DNA from: Maylandia zebra
Lineage: Eukaryota; Chordata; Actinopteri; Cichliformes; Cichlidae
NCBI RefSeq assembly: GCF_041146795.1
Contig: NC_135182.1
Span: 3,868,501-3,932,500 of the forward strand
Length of the DNA: 64,000 bases
Reading direction: 5' to 3'
Below are positions 43,001-58,200 of the stretch, in pieces. Under the pieces are notes generated by a model that did not search any database, was not told the DNA's origin, and saw only the letters and a program-made list of their open reading frames with translations. Position 1 is the stretch's first letter, and each line of letters opens with the position of its first letter. The position numbers and the translations under genes are program-made.

Positions 43001-46000
43001 ATAGCAAGTGGTTCTTTCTGTTCCTCTTTTAGTGGAGGACAAGTGGGTGTAGGTTTAAAAAAACTAAATATATATGCTTTTTTTTTCACCTTGATGTTGG
43101 CTTCTTTTAATGATGTGAAAGGATTGGAGTTTGTTTTTATAGTGTAGATGCCAGTTTGCAGCACTTTGCTTAAAGTCTAGTTTAGTTTTAACACTGGGTT
43201 ATAAACAGTTAGAGAAATGAAATTGGATATAAGGGCAAAGTCTGGACAAGAACATTATTGTCACTACAGCGCTCCATATATCTGCTGTAAGTCCCTACAA
43301 TTGTGGTCAAGTGCATTTTCCAAGCAGATGTTGTGGTCCCTGAAATCTGCCTTAATCTGAACCCTCCTTAATCAATGAGAAAGTTAACGATAATCACAGG
43401 GCAAGACTGAAAGAGAAAAAAGAGAAAAGGAAAACGAGTGTGAAACCAACTTTCTGAGGAACAGACAGTGGATTATCTGAGAGAAAATGTGGGCTCCAGC
43501 CTTCAGATTAGGAAAGTGGGGCAGACTGCCCACTGGCCTCTTTAACAATACTGTTTCTTCCTGCCTTCGTTACAAGAAACGTTTCCAGAGGAGCACCCGT
43601 GGATAGCTATCTCTGACCAAAATACAAAAGCTCAGGTCTGAGCAGTCAGGCTATGATAAGCGACCTCCTTCAGGAAACTGACCGGCCCTGATTATATGTC
43701 CAGTGGTCAATTAGACTTGTAACAAATGTGGCAGGAAAAAGCTGCATAAGCAAGTCAAGGTAGGAGGTAGGTCATTGGCTTGGAATTAGGCTTGGAGTTT
43801 TCACGTCTCTTTAAGTGCTTTGAAGACTCCCGGGTCTTTTATCAGTATGAGTTCACACTATAGATGCTGTCCATAAAAGGAAAACACCACAAAGAATTGT
43901 CTTGATGCATTCTCAATCATCCAGGAAAGTAAATCTCCAAAAAGTTGATTCTGTTCATCTGGACGTAGCGTTTCACCATCCCCACTGACACAGCGGCAAG
44001 GGAGGCAGAAGAACGGCACATCAAGAAGGCCCTGAGTAAATGTGGTTATCCCAGCTGGACTTTTGACAAAGTTGGAAAGGCACCTAAAGAAAGCTCCAGC
44101 CGATCCAGGAGAGAAGGACAACCACTGCCCAAGCGAAAACCTGTAGTGATCCCATATGTGTCAGGAGTATCGGAGCAGCTGAGACACATTTTTTCTAAAC
44201 ACCGGGTCTCTGTGGCTTTTAAACCCCAAAACACGCTGCGCCAAAAACTGGTCCACCCCAAGGATCGGGTCCCCCGACACAAACAGAGTAATGTTGTGTG
44301 CGCTGTTAAGTGGCAGGAGGATTGCCAGGATTTATACATCGGGGAAACCAAACAACCTCTGGCAAAGCGGATGGCACAACACAGAAGAGCTACCTCGTCA
44401 GGCCAGGACTCTGCAGTCTATTTACACCTACAGGCCAGTGGAGGATGTAACATCCTGGACAGGGAGGAACGCTGGTTTGAGCGCGAAGTCAAGGAGGCCA
44501 TTTACGTAAAAAGGGAAAGACCATCTCTGAATCGAGGAGGGGGCCTAAGGGGGTACATCTGTCACCATCTTACAATGCTGTGATTGCAGCCATTCCCCAA
44601 CTCTCTGTGAATGGTACTCATGACCATTGATCAGTGGTCTTTGATCAGTGGGTTTTGATCAGTGGTTGTTGATCAATGGTCATGAGAATTTGCATAATTA
44701 AGATTAAGGAACTGACCTCCCAGTCCATTGTTCCTTTAGTGGGCTGGTTTCAGTCATTGCAAATGTACTGTTTATAAGATTGAAACCTGCAGTCAGCTGA
44801 GACTGAAGAAGTCACTTGGATGAGTGATGAAATGTTTCTCCCACAAAACGCTACGTCCAGATGAACAGAATCAACTTTTTGGAGAACCACAAAGAATCCA
44901 CTTTCAGTATCTCTCCCAACCTTTAGTCTTTAAAGTGTGCATGTAGCTGACTTCATAGCAGTTACAGTGGACTCAATTGCCTCCTCTGGCGTCGATCCAT
45001 ATGTTCCCGCCACTCACTTTCTCAACAGCACGCCTCAACACACTATTTCTGTGATCACCTTGTCATGCTGTGTTAGAGATAGCATTGTTGAGCTCTGTTT
45101 TATTAATTAGTCCTAAACATGATCAAATGTCAGTGGATTATCAAAAGATTATCAAATGGTATTGAAACACACATTACAGAATTTTTTTTGCAAAACTTTA
45201 TTGTAGTTTAAGTAGCTTATTGCATGAGATGTTTCCCATGTAAATAATTTTCACTTGACTGGTTTTAACCAGTGTCGAATTGGGTAGTTAAAAAGTAACT
45301 AAGGAACATAACGTGAACATAAAAGAAAATATTAGAAACTAAATTACTAATCTTGAAGTAGGGCATGAAAAATGTTAAGTTTTTATGTGCATGAAAAGCT
45401 AAACTTGAACCATGCAAACAATACTGCTGCCAACACCCACAAAAGGAACTCTTGACAGCCAGATGTTAAGTATCTATACTTAACATCTGGCTGTCAAGAG
45501 TTCCTTGACAGCCAGGAACCTCTAGGTTGATGTTTACTTCTTAAAGTCACATGCCTCAGATGGTGAGGGGATTGTTAAAAACATACATTTTTGATCCCCA
45601 TTTAAAACTTGGATGGTTATGGTTGTAAATTGCCAACGGAAAGGCCCTTGTTAAAACAACTGCTTGTTCTGAACATATATATTATTCATTTGTTTCATTT
45701 CTACCTTTTTCCCCTGCTCTTCTTCTGTGCCTGTCCAGCTGATAAAAGCAGCAGTAGCAGTGTGGTGAAGCAGTGTGAGATGGAGCAGCGTGAGGGGCCG
45801 CGAGGCCGCTGGACACCCTGCCATGTTGAGCTGACGCCTTGCGAGCTCCGCCTGTACGCTCTGGACAGCAGTGCCAACCGCCAGCTGGGCACTGCCTACT
45901 CACTGTCACACTGCCAGAGCGTCATCTCTCCAGCACCCTGCAGCCAGCCCGGCCAGATCACCCAGCCCGCAGACCAACGCACGATCCAGGCTGTCTTCTT

Positions 46001-49000
46001 CAACAGCACACGTCTTCAGCTGAGGACGGCCAGCCAATGGGAAGCCATGGAGTGGAGACGGCTGATTTGGGAGAAGGTGCAGGCAGCCAGACCCATGAGG
46101 CAGGAGAATCGTCAGCATAAAAGCGGAGTAGAAAATCATCATGTCGTGAAGTTTCCTGCACCCATGTCACCTTCGTCTTCGCCTTCTCCTTCTGGGCTCG
46201 ACACCAGGCCTGATGGCGAAAGCGACACCCCGACTTCAGCAGAGGCATCGCTCTGTCTTCCACCTAATTCTGTTGTCCTGAGCAGACCCACCACCCTGCC
46301 TTTGTTCACGCAGTCGTGCCAGGACGTTCTCAGAGTCGGTCTACTGTACCAGCTGACGGATCAGAACAACTGGCGGGCTTTCACTTTTGTCCTCACCAGA
46401 TCTGTTCTCCAGGCCTTCCCTACAGAAGGCCGTGGGTCTGTGTCCCAACCTGTTCTCCAGTACTCGCTGGCGTCCTGCATTGCTGTTCATCATGATCATG
46501 AGTTAGAGAATGGAGAGCCATGGACGGGGAAAGGGGAATTTTTTCAGGCTGTTTTCCCAACAGAGGTACTCAAACTTCGTGCTGATGGTCACCTCAAGGC
46601 CCAGGAGTGGGTGGAGACCTTGCGGGAGGCAGTTAGAACACAGAGGCCTGCACAAGAAGGGACAGAACCAGGAGTAGGACCTCCTGGTCTCCAAGGGGTG
46701 CTATTGAGATCAAATCCATCCAGGGACAGGAAGCACAGGGACGCACAGAGAGCAAAGCGACAGTCGGTCACCACCAGTTTCCTCAGTATTCTCACCTGTC
46801 TGGCTGTGGAGAAGGGGCTCACTGCTCAGAGCTTCAGGTGTGCAGGTGAGTGGTTTTTACAAACACAGACAAGTTGAAGAAAATTACCATCCTGAAGGCT
46901 GAGTTTTCTGTGTCTTAAAAGTGGCTCTTTATTTTACCTGGTTAAATCACTGTGGCATCTTAGGCTAAACACATAACCTGGTCTGGAGCAGGTTATGTGC
47001 AGAGTTTTGGTGTTAAGTCATTTGCAAGTGCCACATTTTGACCATTTTTGTATTTACGGCATGTGTTTTAAGTATAAATTATTTTCTGGGGAACATATGA
47101 GCTAGCTCTTAAGCTGGATCATTAAATTTTTATTTCCTGTATCGTAATTAGAGGTGAAATCACCAAATTAATTTACACTTTCCTGTGATGATGCAAAGCA
47201 CAGGAAAGTGTATATTAATTTGGTGATTAATATACACTGTTAGTTAATCACAACTGTTAGTTGTGATTTTGTGATTTTCTTTATTTTTCATTTCTTGTTT
47301 AATTAGGCTTTTTGCACATTTTCCTCTTCAGTCCCAACAACAATCTCTACAATTACAAGTAACTTTGCCTAATTGGCTCCCAAGACATTATTGTAGGTAT
47401 ACAGAAATATCTTCCCTTCACCCTTTCACCCCCATTGGCCTGCTTTCAGCCTTGTTCTTATTCACGGCCTGCTTGTTTAGTCTTCTCATCAACAAAGTGT
47501 GACTGATTATTGCAGTTCTCAGGAAACTCGACTGGACCCGGCTTTAATGTAAACAGAAGAGGCAAGAAAGGTACACGGTCAGCTGGGGCTCTTGAAGTTG
47601 AAAATGCATATGATGCCCACTGACCCAATATATGCTCATTAGAGAATAAAATGATATAATACAGAGACGTAAATCATTTTAAATGGCGCACTTATTACTG
47701 ATTAAAATATGAACAGTGGGTCAGGTAGAAAAGGGCTTGTTGTTACGTTATTTGCAGGACAGTCATATAAAAAAGATCCATTAGGATGGCTCGAAAAACT
47801 TTTTGGTCTTGTTTTTGATTGTTTTGTATAAATAGTTTAACACTGTTGCAGATGTATGTTAGCACTATCTTCTAGGTATCTGTATGGATGCCTATAAATG
47901 CACCTTATTATGCCAGCTGGTATTAGCTGATGGTTTCAAAACTACAAAATGCGATTTTTTATTTTATTTTTATTATTATTTTTTTTTAAGTGGCTTAAAA
48001 CTCCATGTTCATCATGTAGGCTGTGAGCTGCAGATGTCCGGCTCGGATTAACTGTTTGCTTGTAGCTATCTGCTGTGACCTTCATATAGCTACATGTTCA
48101 TCATTCATTCTTATTTTTTCCCAAGCTGGTGTTCATAGTAGTTTATTTTCTTTAGCTGCACTGTAGATGATGTCTTCTGTGATGATTCTAACTCTTCTGT
48201 CAGGATCACCGGATGTTTTTCAGTATTTAGCAGGAATGATTTTTCATTTCGCAGCCTTCTTCTCCTTTATTGTTATTTTTTTTATCACTCTTCATACCAA
48301 TTCATATAAATTGCATTTACTCACCCTAGGTGTAAAACATGGGCTTTCGCTCTCTCTCTTTCTTTCTGTCTCTTAGCAGGGCTTTGAATAATCACCGCTC
48401 ACCTCCCTTTTTATTTGTAACAACTGGCTTATTAATGCAGAGCTGTTTGAAAAGCCAGCTGAAACAGGAACAAGGACAGAGGCCGTCTGGGGGCAACTGA
48501 TGATAATTGGTAGGCTTAAAGCACCGGAGGAGAGGAAAAATGGATGAATGAATGAATGAATGAGAGGGAATAAAAGCAGCCTGGGGATGCTACAGTGGTC
48601 AGCCCTGATTGTAGTTGTTTGTTTGAAGGGTTTTTGGGTAGGACGGGACAGCTGGATACGTCCATTTTTCTATACAGAGCACACCTCTGCTCTCTCGATC
48701 CATTCACTTCCCTCCTGTCCTCCCTTTCTTTACTTTTCCGCTCACCAGTTCTTTCACACTCGTAGCCTTTCCCTCTTTTTGTCTCCCTTTTCTCCTGCTG
48801 TCACCGCCTCATTTATTTGACTGTATCCCTTCTTGGTCTCCTACAGTGTTAGAAGCCCTGAAGTCTTTTACAACCATTGAATTCAAGGCCTTGTTATAGA
48901 GGTCTTATGTCTTCTCACAGGTTTTTAGCTTTCATTTTCAAGATTTTCTTTTGTGGAAATTGGTCTTAAAATTTCCCTCCCTTCCCTTAAAGTGGGAATC

Positions 49001-52000
49001 CTGATTTCTATGGATGTAAATGTTTTCAGTCTTCACTTCTTCTTCGTCTTCTTCGTCTTCTTCCCTATACAGTCAATTATCGAAGTAGGTTTTGGGATGT
49101 TATACAGGTTTCAGTTTGACATTTTCTCTGTTAATACCATACCACCTTTATTTATAAGGCACTTTAAAATAAACCAGGGTTCACGCTAGAGCAGGGCAAT
49201 ATGACCAAAAGTATTTATCACGATATACATTTGAAAATTTGCGATAACGATATAATTGACACGAGACAAAATACTTTACAACTCCACAAAAAAAAAAAAA
49301 TCAATGTATTTTTACTTAAACAAGCGGCTGTTTTTTGCATTAAAGTTATATAAAAATTTAACAGTGCAAATGCAAATTCCTTGCTGACAGTTTAACCAAA
49401 AGGCATTTCCAGTGGAAATTGGCCGACATATCCTCAGCATGACCATGTAGAATATCCACAAAACTTAAAAAGAGGTTAAGCACACACAATACGGTAATAT
49501 TATGTTGAAGCACAGTACGTATCACTCCACGAGGCTCCGCCTACGATAGCTGTAATGCTCCGACAATCCATCAAGCGGTGCGGCTTCGTAGCTTAGCAAA
49601 GTCATACTGAAACATTTGACAGATTTTCGAGTGCCGTGTACATAAAATCGTTTCGAGGTCAGTAAACACAACCAGAATTCATACATAAGGCACACGGGAT
49701 TATAAGGGGCTCTGTTGATTTTCAGAAAAATCAAAGGATTGATTTTAAGTGTGCCGTATTTTCCAAACAACACGGTAATAACGACGGCCCGCTAGCATGC
49801 TCTACCAAAAATGTGCTTTGTTGTGTATCTGAGGGACGAAAGCTAAACCAGTTCCACACCACTGAAGTTGCAGCAAACCAGTTCTGGTTCATCCGTTTCA
49901 TTCAACGATCCACTTTCGCCCTTCTTATTCTCCGTCGCCGCCATGCTTTTTCCGCCATGTGCGTATGTAAACAAAGGCACTGCGCGTGCGCGTTTTACCC
50001 ATATTCTATCGCAATATTTCATTTTCTTATCGTTGCCCAACATTATACCGGTATTACTGTGAATGGTGTGATATGGCCCAGCCCTAGTTCACACAGTGCT
50101 GTACATATACAAATACCATAAACAGAAAATAAAATCAAACATGTTAAAAATAGAGAATTAGGAAAAAGTAGAGTCATTAAGAGATTTAAAAACAAATAAA
50201 ATAACTTCAAAATTATCCTAAAATGTACAGGTAGCCGGTGGAGTGAAATAAAATGGGGATAATGTGCTCAGACTTTTTTGTGCCAGTTAAAAGACGCTCT
50301 GCAGCATTTTGCACAACCTGCAGATGCCTAATGGACACATCACTAACACCCCAATAAAGTGCGTTACAGTAATCCAGCCTAGATGTAACAAAGGCATGGA
50401 TTACCGTGTCAAAAAGCAGCCTTGATAAAATAGGTTTTATTTTGGCTAACTGCCTCAAATGAAAAAGGCTACATCTTACAACAGCCCTGACCTGGCTTTC
50501 AAGTTTAAGATCCGCATCAATTTTAACTCCCAGATTAGTAATGTTCAGTTGAACGTACTGCGCCAAAGAACCAAGATCCATAGTAGTGTCTCAGAAGTGT
50601 CACCGAAAATCCTCACTTCTATTTTTTGCTCATCAAAGCCACCCAGACCTTTATTTCACCAAGACATCTGAACAGGGAGTCTGCTGTTAAACCATTTATC
50701 TTTTTAAGAGGAAAATAAATCTGGGACTCATTGGCATAACAATGGAAAGAAATCCCATGTTTCCTGAAGATAGATCCAAGGGGGGCGTAAAACTGAACCC
50801 TGTGGACGCCACATTGAAGAGAAGCAGCAGAGGATAGAAAGTTACAAATCAACAAACGTTGGCGTGAGCTGGATAGATTTCCAACACTCTCCATCACCAT
50901 CAAACTCCAAATAGTGGTATAGCTTTGAGAAGAAAGCTGCTCACTGCTCCAGCAGACATCCAGCGAAGTTGTTCCCCTGGCACATGATCAGACGTCACCA
51001 AAGATCTTATACTCTGGGCCTCTTTTGTTTACATTTTAAGTTTGACTTGTTTTATTAGATATGACGCTGTCAAGGGAAAACAAGGAAAGCGATAAGACAA
51101 TAACAAGGAACACAGTTCATCAGCTGGTGGTTTCAAGTGTGGGTCCTCATTATCAAGCTTCTTCCTGGCAGCGTCACTCTTTCACTCAAAACAGTATTTG
51201 TCCATTCATTCGTCCATCCATCTTCTGTCAAACACCCTGTTAGCAAGTTCTTCCTTTTCACTGTGGCTAAGCACTTGCTCATAGTATCTTCAGATGATAC
51301 TTGTATATATGGATCAAAAGCAGACAACAATTGGATGCATGCATTTGCACTTTAGGTGCAAATAGAAAATTTATTTATTAATGAATCCAGCCATCCGCTG
51401 TGCAAATGTGCATCAAACCTCCATCTTTTCAAAAGACATTGACCTTTACATTTTTAGCTGAAAGTAGGTTTGGAGAATCGTTTAGCGTGCGACTACAAGA
51501 CGGTAATAAGTACCTCATGTTCGGTATGCTACCTCAGCTTTCACCGTTTTCCCTTTGAACTTGTTTCAAGTCTTCTCTTTGCATATGCAGGCTGCTTCCT
51601 TATAAACATATCGAGTGAATCGTTGTTTAAAATGTAAAATATATTCAGCTAATTACATATGGGAACTGCTGCATTTTAGATTCCTTTTGAAGGAAATGGT
51701 TAGTGTTCGTTTGAAGGCTGTGACTCTCCATCACCCCATAACCCCTCGCCGCACACGCATGAGTGTGCAGACGCACACACACATTGTGCAGAGTGTGCTC
51801 TCAGGTTAGATGACCCCTGTTTTTGCGCTGGAGCACATTCTCAGGCCCCCACAGACCATGTGAATCTGTGGGACAGGGGGGCTTTGGGTGAAGTGGGAAT
51901 CAGTAGATATGAGAGAAGTGAGGAAGTAGGAGGTGGGTTCACATCAAAAGACAAACAGTTTCTCTCTCTTGCGCTCTCTCTCTCTCTCATACACGCACAC

Positions 52001-52128
52001 ACACACGCCATCTTACTCATAGTACTCTCCATTTGTCCACATTTTCATTGGAGTGTTTGGTTGGTGTGAATGGGACACATCAAAGCTCAGGCTTCTCTCG
52101 TCTTTTGAGTTTTAATTCACACATGTAC

Positions 52129-52201
<73 letters not shown>

Positions 52202-55200
52202 GTGTCCTGTCAGAGGTGTGGTTGTTTGAACCACTGCCGGGCAGATGAAAGCATGAGCCCCCTTTTTTCCCTGATGTCATCGCTCTCTCTCTCGCTCTCT
52301 CTGTAGCTCTGTGTCTCTTCCTCTCTCTCTCTCTCACTGCTAGCAGGTCAAAGTGACCCTCTCTCACTACAGAGAGCCGCAGTACAATCGGTAGACCTTT
52401 GAGCTATGTTTGAATTCCCATTCATCTTTCCCTCTGTCTCTCATTCTCTGCATCCCAAAAAGACGCATAAAAGATCAGAGACGCGAATAAAACGAGGTTG
52501 TTGCTCTGCTGATAATGAAGGAAGTAGTTAGCAGCTGAAACTATTAATAGTTACTCTGGACATTTTTTTAAAAGTAGCCTTTGAGAGGATTACAGTATTT
52601 CTGCTATTGTGGAAAAGAAATAGGCTAAACAGCTGAGAAATGTAACGTCTAGCATAATATGCTTAATAGTTTTTTGTATGATCTTATCAGTCTCTCACAT
52701 TATTGTGGAGGGACTTTTGAATTGCTTTTAGATTTGGTAATGCGCATGGGATCATTGGCCTCTTTGATGACCCAGTTTGGGCCAGGCTGTAGCTGTCAGG
52801 CAGATTACCTCACATCTGTCCAATGAGGTTTTTGTGATGCTATGCTTTGTTTGGTTTTTACCAGATATTGTGCTGTGCATTATGGTCAAACTTTGGTCTC
52901 ATCTTTCCAAAGGGCATTGTTCCAGAAGTGGTTTGTTCAGATGTAACTTTGCAAGCCTAAGCGGTGCTGCCATGCTCTTCCTTTCTTTTTTTTTCTTTTT
53001 TTTTTTTTTTTTTTTAGAGAGAAGAGGCTTCCTCCTGGCAACTCTTCCAAACAAGCCATACTTGTTTGGTCTTTTGGTCTTATTATGCTGTCATGAACTT
53101 TAACATACATCTTAGACTCTACAGGCCTCAGTTAGTATCTGTTGGGTTTTTTTTCCAGTTTCTCTGAGCATTGCACGGTCTGAACATGGGGTGAATTTGC
53201 TTCTACTCCTGGGAAAATTGTGGGTTAACACACACTTGTATGCCTGAATGCCAAATCAGCAAACTAATAAAACCTCTGCTTTTATTAGAGGTGTGCACAA
53301 TTTCTACTTCCATAGGAATTAAGTTGGTAAGTAAATGTAAATCATCAGCAACAGCCTTTTTCACATGATTTCACTTTCTTTTTCACATGATTATGATTTT
53401 TTTCTTGTACCTTCAAATAATAAAATATAGAATATTTGCCAATGTCATTTTTTTTGTTTATTTTTAATAGACCTATAAGATAAATTCAGTATAAATGGGT
53501 GGTTGTGATGTTAAATGCATCTGAAACAACGGTATTTGTTGAACTTATAAAAGTTAGTGGATGCAACTCTGTTTCTGTGAGTATAGGTTGTGCGGGGTGG
53601 GTCGGAGGGGGCCACTAATTGGCTACACCCCTGCTATGAGCCCAGACTGTTGTTTCGCCTATTGCCTATTTTGTTCAACAGCACCTATAAATGGATTAAA
53701 TTTGTAATAATACAAGAGAGGAAAGATGCAAATCCCCATGCTAGAGAGGCTAATTAAAACCTCAAATCAATATGAATTTTATTTTTTACTAAGTAATCAG
53801 TTATTCCACTAGAGATTTTGTTTTTTAATACTTCAGTTAAAATAAGCATAATTAGTGTCTTTTCATCTGCCACCTGCTAGCTACACCACCTGGTTCTCAA
53901 ACTGTGAGCCGGACCCGGCTGGTGGGCATAGAGCCACTGCCAGAGGAAAAATATAGAGTGAAACTAAGCTGGATGAACGCTATTAATGTAGAGAAAGTAA
54001 ACAAACAAGTTTGCAGATGGAGTCATGCGGACCTTTATTTCACTAAATGCTTTTTTCCATTAAGGATGGATAAAATGGTTTGGGTGTGGTGGGGTTGAAC
54101 TTTTTCTTGTGTCCTGCAGGCAACAAAAGTTGCAGGTTTTTAACACATACACTCGCTGCAGGTATTTTAACAAATTTCTATTTCTAAGTGAAATAGAAAC
54201 ACACTTACCTACACCGGTTGGATGGTTGTAAAGTCTTTCAAACTGTTATCGCTCTGGTCTACATGAAACTCTTCCACATAACCATCCTAGGTGGACAGTT
54301 TGTTTGGGATCACCCTTCTTTCTTCTTCATAATAACCAAAAAGTACAAATGTACTTTGTAGTTTGGGTGGAAATTAGCTGAGATTTTGCAGCTTTGTAAT
54401 GTACAAACACTTCAAACACACACAAACAGTAGCTATAAAAAGAAGCTGCAGTTGTGCCGCTGGGTGGTATTCGTTCGGCCTGGATTTAGATGCTTCACAG
54501 TGATGAAAATATGCATCCTTGTTAAAGATATTGACCACAATCATGCTCCAATCTGCCCACTGAAACTGCTGACAAAAGTGCCTAATGGGAGAATGAGTTG
54601 ACTGTCAAGGATGAAATAGTGCTGCTATTTCTATGTATTGAAATTGTAATTTATATAATTACTTTTATAAAGTCCTTACATATTTATGTATAGTCACTAG
54701 TGTGTTATTACAGTTTATTTACATGATATATACTTCTAAACCCACAGTGTCTATACTTTACATTCACTAAGTGTCCACTTTGTATTGGCTTGGATAAGAA
54801 TCGCAGGTATATCTATATATAAATACTTGCTTAGACTTGATTTACTTTTTATGACAGTAAATATTCTTAAAAACACAACTTCCTAAAAGTCCAACCTTAG
54901 TTTGAGTGAGTAATGTGACGTAAAGCATACATATTTCTCATTGCTCCCAGAACACAGAAGTGCCACCTGTCCTTACTTTGATCTCTCTGCTCTTTGGTAA
55001 GAATTCCTGCAGTGTGTATGTTTTGCAGTTGTCTTGCTGCAGTTTCGAGGTTTGGAAGAGGCACAGATCAGCATCAGATTTATACGGATGGTGTTATTTG
55101 ATATTTGTCATCTTCTGTAGTCCACATTGCCTTTGCTGTTGACTTTGCTTTTTGTTTTATTGAGCAAAGGACACTACAGAGTGCCCCCGCTGCTGTAGAG

Positions 55201-58200
55201 GTCCTTTCGCCACCGTGTGACCAGTCAGCGTGGGTGTGTTCTCTTCTTTTACTCATGATATAGAATTTGAGGTTAGGTTAAAGGTTGTTATTCGGTTTGC
55301 AAATGTTTTCAGGCTACATACATATCTGTCTTTGTTCCTCTGGTCCCAACAGCAGCACACCAAATTTGAGACCACAGTTGGCCAGAAAGCTGATCTGGTG
55401 GTCAGCCGTTTCCTCGAAGTGACATAGTGTTTCTCTGATTGTTAACCATCCCCTCAGCCTGCTGGCTGCCAACCAGCGGATTGTGGTTTTTTGGAAAGAG
55501 CATTGACCAAAACAGCAGCATGAGCTCATTGCTGTAATAAGCCTAACTAGAAGTGAGTTACACATATGTATTCAATTGTTAGCCCTTCAGTAAGATAAGA
55601 CTTTATCGTTGTCTTTTGTCGAGGATTGTATCCTTGCACAGTGGTTTTGATTAAAGAAAAACAAATGCACATTGTTTAAACTTTATAAATTCTTAAAAAT
55701 GGATGCTGATTTAGAATTAGAGATATGAATTAGAGACACAGCGGACAGGAAGTAAGACAGGCAAATCACGTCTGACGGTGCTTTGACTCATGTTGAGGTC
55801 ATACATGTGACAGATGGAAAATCACTTTGTAAGGTTTACTCACATTTTTAATTAAAGGCAAAAGGATTGACATCCAGGGACTGCACTGGCCACTCGCTTA
55901 TAGGCTCACTTATAGGAAGCTTTTCTTCCGTAGTTCAGATCTTTGTGAGCTTTGGTACATCGTCCCACAGGATACAGCGTTGTACAGAGTTGTTCACGAT
56001 TCTCTTTTATCCGTTACTAATCTCTTTGATTCACAGTGACAAAGTTTAGCATTTCATCACATTCAAAGCATAAAAAAATTAAGAATTTGAAAATGTTAGA
56101 ACTTTCCACCTACCGTCAGGCCGCATTATTCTTCTTATCTGTCATATATACACTTACATATTACATATGGCAAGAATTTTTAAATATTGAGGTCGGCATA
56201 TGTGTAATTAATCCCACTGAGCAATAACCCAGGTCTCAGACTTGCTCTAAACACTGGGTTTCAGACGGTTTTGTTTTTTTATGTTTGGCTATGTGTGATG
56301 TCAGAGAGAGTGGATATCCTCTTCTCTGACTTGCTCTTTAAATAATAGCCAATCAGAAGAAAGCTGGCTTAAAGGTAGGGAGAAGAAAACTTAAGCAATA
56401 AATGAACTGAATAGTAAAATATATTTTAAAAAAAAGATTATTTTGATCTCAGAATCAAAGCTTCTAGTGGAGTACTAGCTGGGCCTGGTTTTCCATTCTT
56501 TTTGTGAGTGAAGCTCCCAAATTAATATGTTTTTTATTTTGGTTAGATAAAGAAGGAGCTCAGCTCTGAATGCTGATTGAACCATTGTCTGCCTTTTTTC
56601 AGATTATTGTCTGTGATAGTTGTCTTTATTGTCTGCCATCATCTGCGCTTGTTTGATCTTACTCTTCTCTTTCACGCAGTCCCTTCTTTCCTCTCATCTC
56701 TCAATAGCTTTTTACTTATTATGTCTTTGTTTTCCTGTTTTCCTCTCATTCAGCCTGCGCTTCTTGTGTTAAAGCAGAGCTGACAAACACGCTGACACAT
56801 GTCCCTCTTCCACTGTTTTTCCTTTTCTTTTTTCCGTAGCTTCCTAAGCCTGTGTTTTCCTAGATAACAATCTTCAGGATCTTTTCTTCTGTGCCTCTCC
56901 TCATTTGCTGTTTTCCTCCAGGCTCTGTGTCCGCTAAGATGGTGCGATAAGAGACACCTGTTGAACTGCTTCAGCGCTCAACTGTTTGGGTGCGCGTGAT
57001 CAGAGAGCAGGGCCGGGTGTTTGGGTGAAGAATGAACTTTAAAGAGCCTGGAAGACAAAGCAGAGTGTGGAAGCTATCAGGCTGAATAGAGCAGAGAATC
57101 TGTTGGTCTTTTAGGTCTGCAGAGCTCCTTGTAAATGGAGTCTGCTGTGTTGTGGCTACTGGGAGAACCAGGATTCTGTTATCTAGGGATTACCTCAAAT
57201 CAGTGAGGTGAAGATTTTGGATAGAAGATGCACTAAATGGGAACTATCAGGATCATCTTTCGGAAGAATGCATGTGTGGTTTCAGGAGTTTCTGTGTTGC
57301 AGTGGAGATCAGCACAGGCTCCCTCAGCCAAAAACAAGAGGGATATTGTTGCTGTAGTGCATACTACATTAGGCTCTGTGGATACGCTTAAAGATATTTC
57401 ACTACAACGTAAATATAGTTTAAAATACCAAATGTATTAAACGTTTCAAGATGAAATTCTTCTATTAAAAGCAGTAAAAGGCACAGGAACCAAACTAGTG
57501 TGTATGAAGTTTTTACAAAGCTGAGCAAACATACAGAGAAGAAGTTTTCATCATCATTCCACACACATTTGTGAACACCATCAGTGGCTTTATACTTGTT
57601 TTGAAAAGTCACTGGAAAGCATGATAAAAAGCACCCATTATACCCACTGTGGCATAAATATGGAGGCAGTCTCTCTGAAAGCTGCTCGCAGTGTTTATTC
57701 AAAATGTGACAAACGGTTGTGTAATGAGTGAAAGAGTGAAAGTCTGGCTCAAGAGCTTGTTTATTTGCGTACCTCCAAACACAGGCACTGCATGAACTTT
57801 GCATGAACAACTATTTCAGTTTTGCTAGCCCCACCCTACAATGTCTGTCCACACACACAGCTACACACACACACCCACTTTGTTATGCCCTAGTCACACT
57901 AAAGAAAACGGTGGTTGTGGACCACAGCACGACCCAAGTTATAATGACGGTGTGCAATCAGCTTCTGATCTGGATGCCTTTTGAACGATTGGTTTGAAGC
58001 CAAGGGCCAGGTCTGCGATCACTCGCAGGCAGCTGTTGTCTTCAGAGTGGCTTTGGTTTGTCAAGATAACACAACCTCAAAACATCACAACATCAAAATG
58101 TCAGAATAAAAAACATAAAAAAGGAACAAGTTCATGAACTGTGTCTAAGGTCCACTTCACTGTGACATCATATTATTTATTATTTTGCAAGAAAAACATT

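Noticed and set aside
44291-44509. Second ORF overlapping the GIY-YIG region
   Set aside because: Out-of-frame shadow of the Penelope-like coding region.
52033-52367. ORFs with long His-Thr or Cys-Val runs
   Set aside because: They are translations of an (AC)n microsatellite.
57388-57810. 140-codon ORF on - within PLEKHM3 intron 2
   Set aside because: No recognisable domain, low-complexity hydrophobic segments, no splice support.
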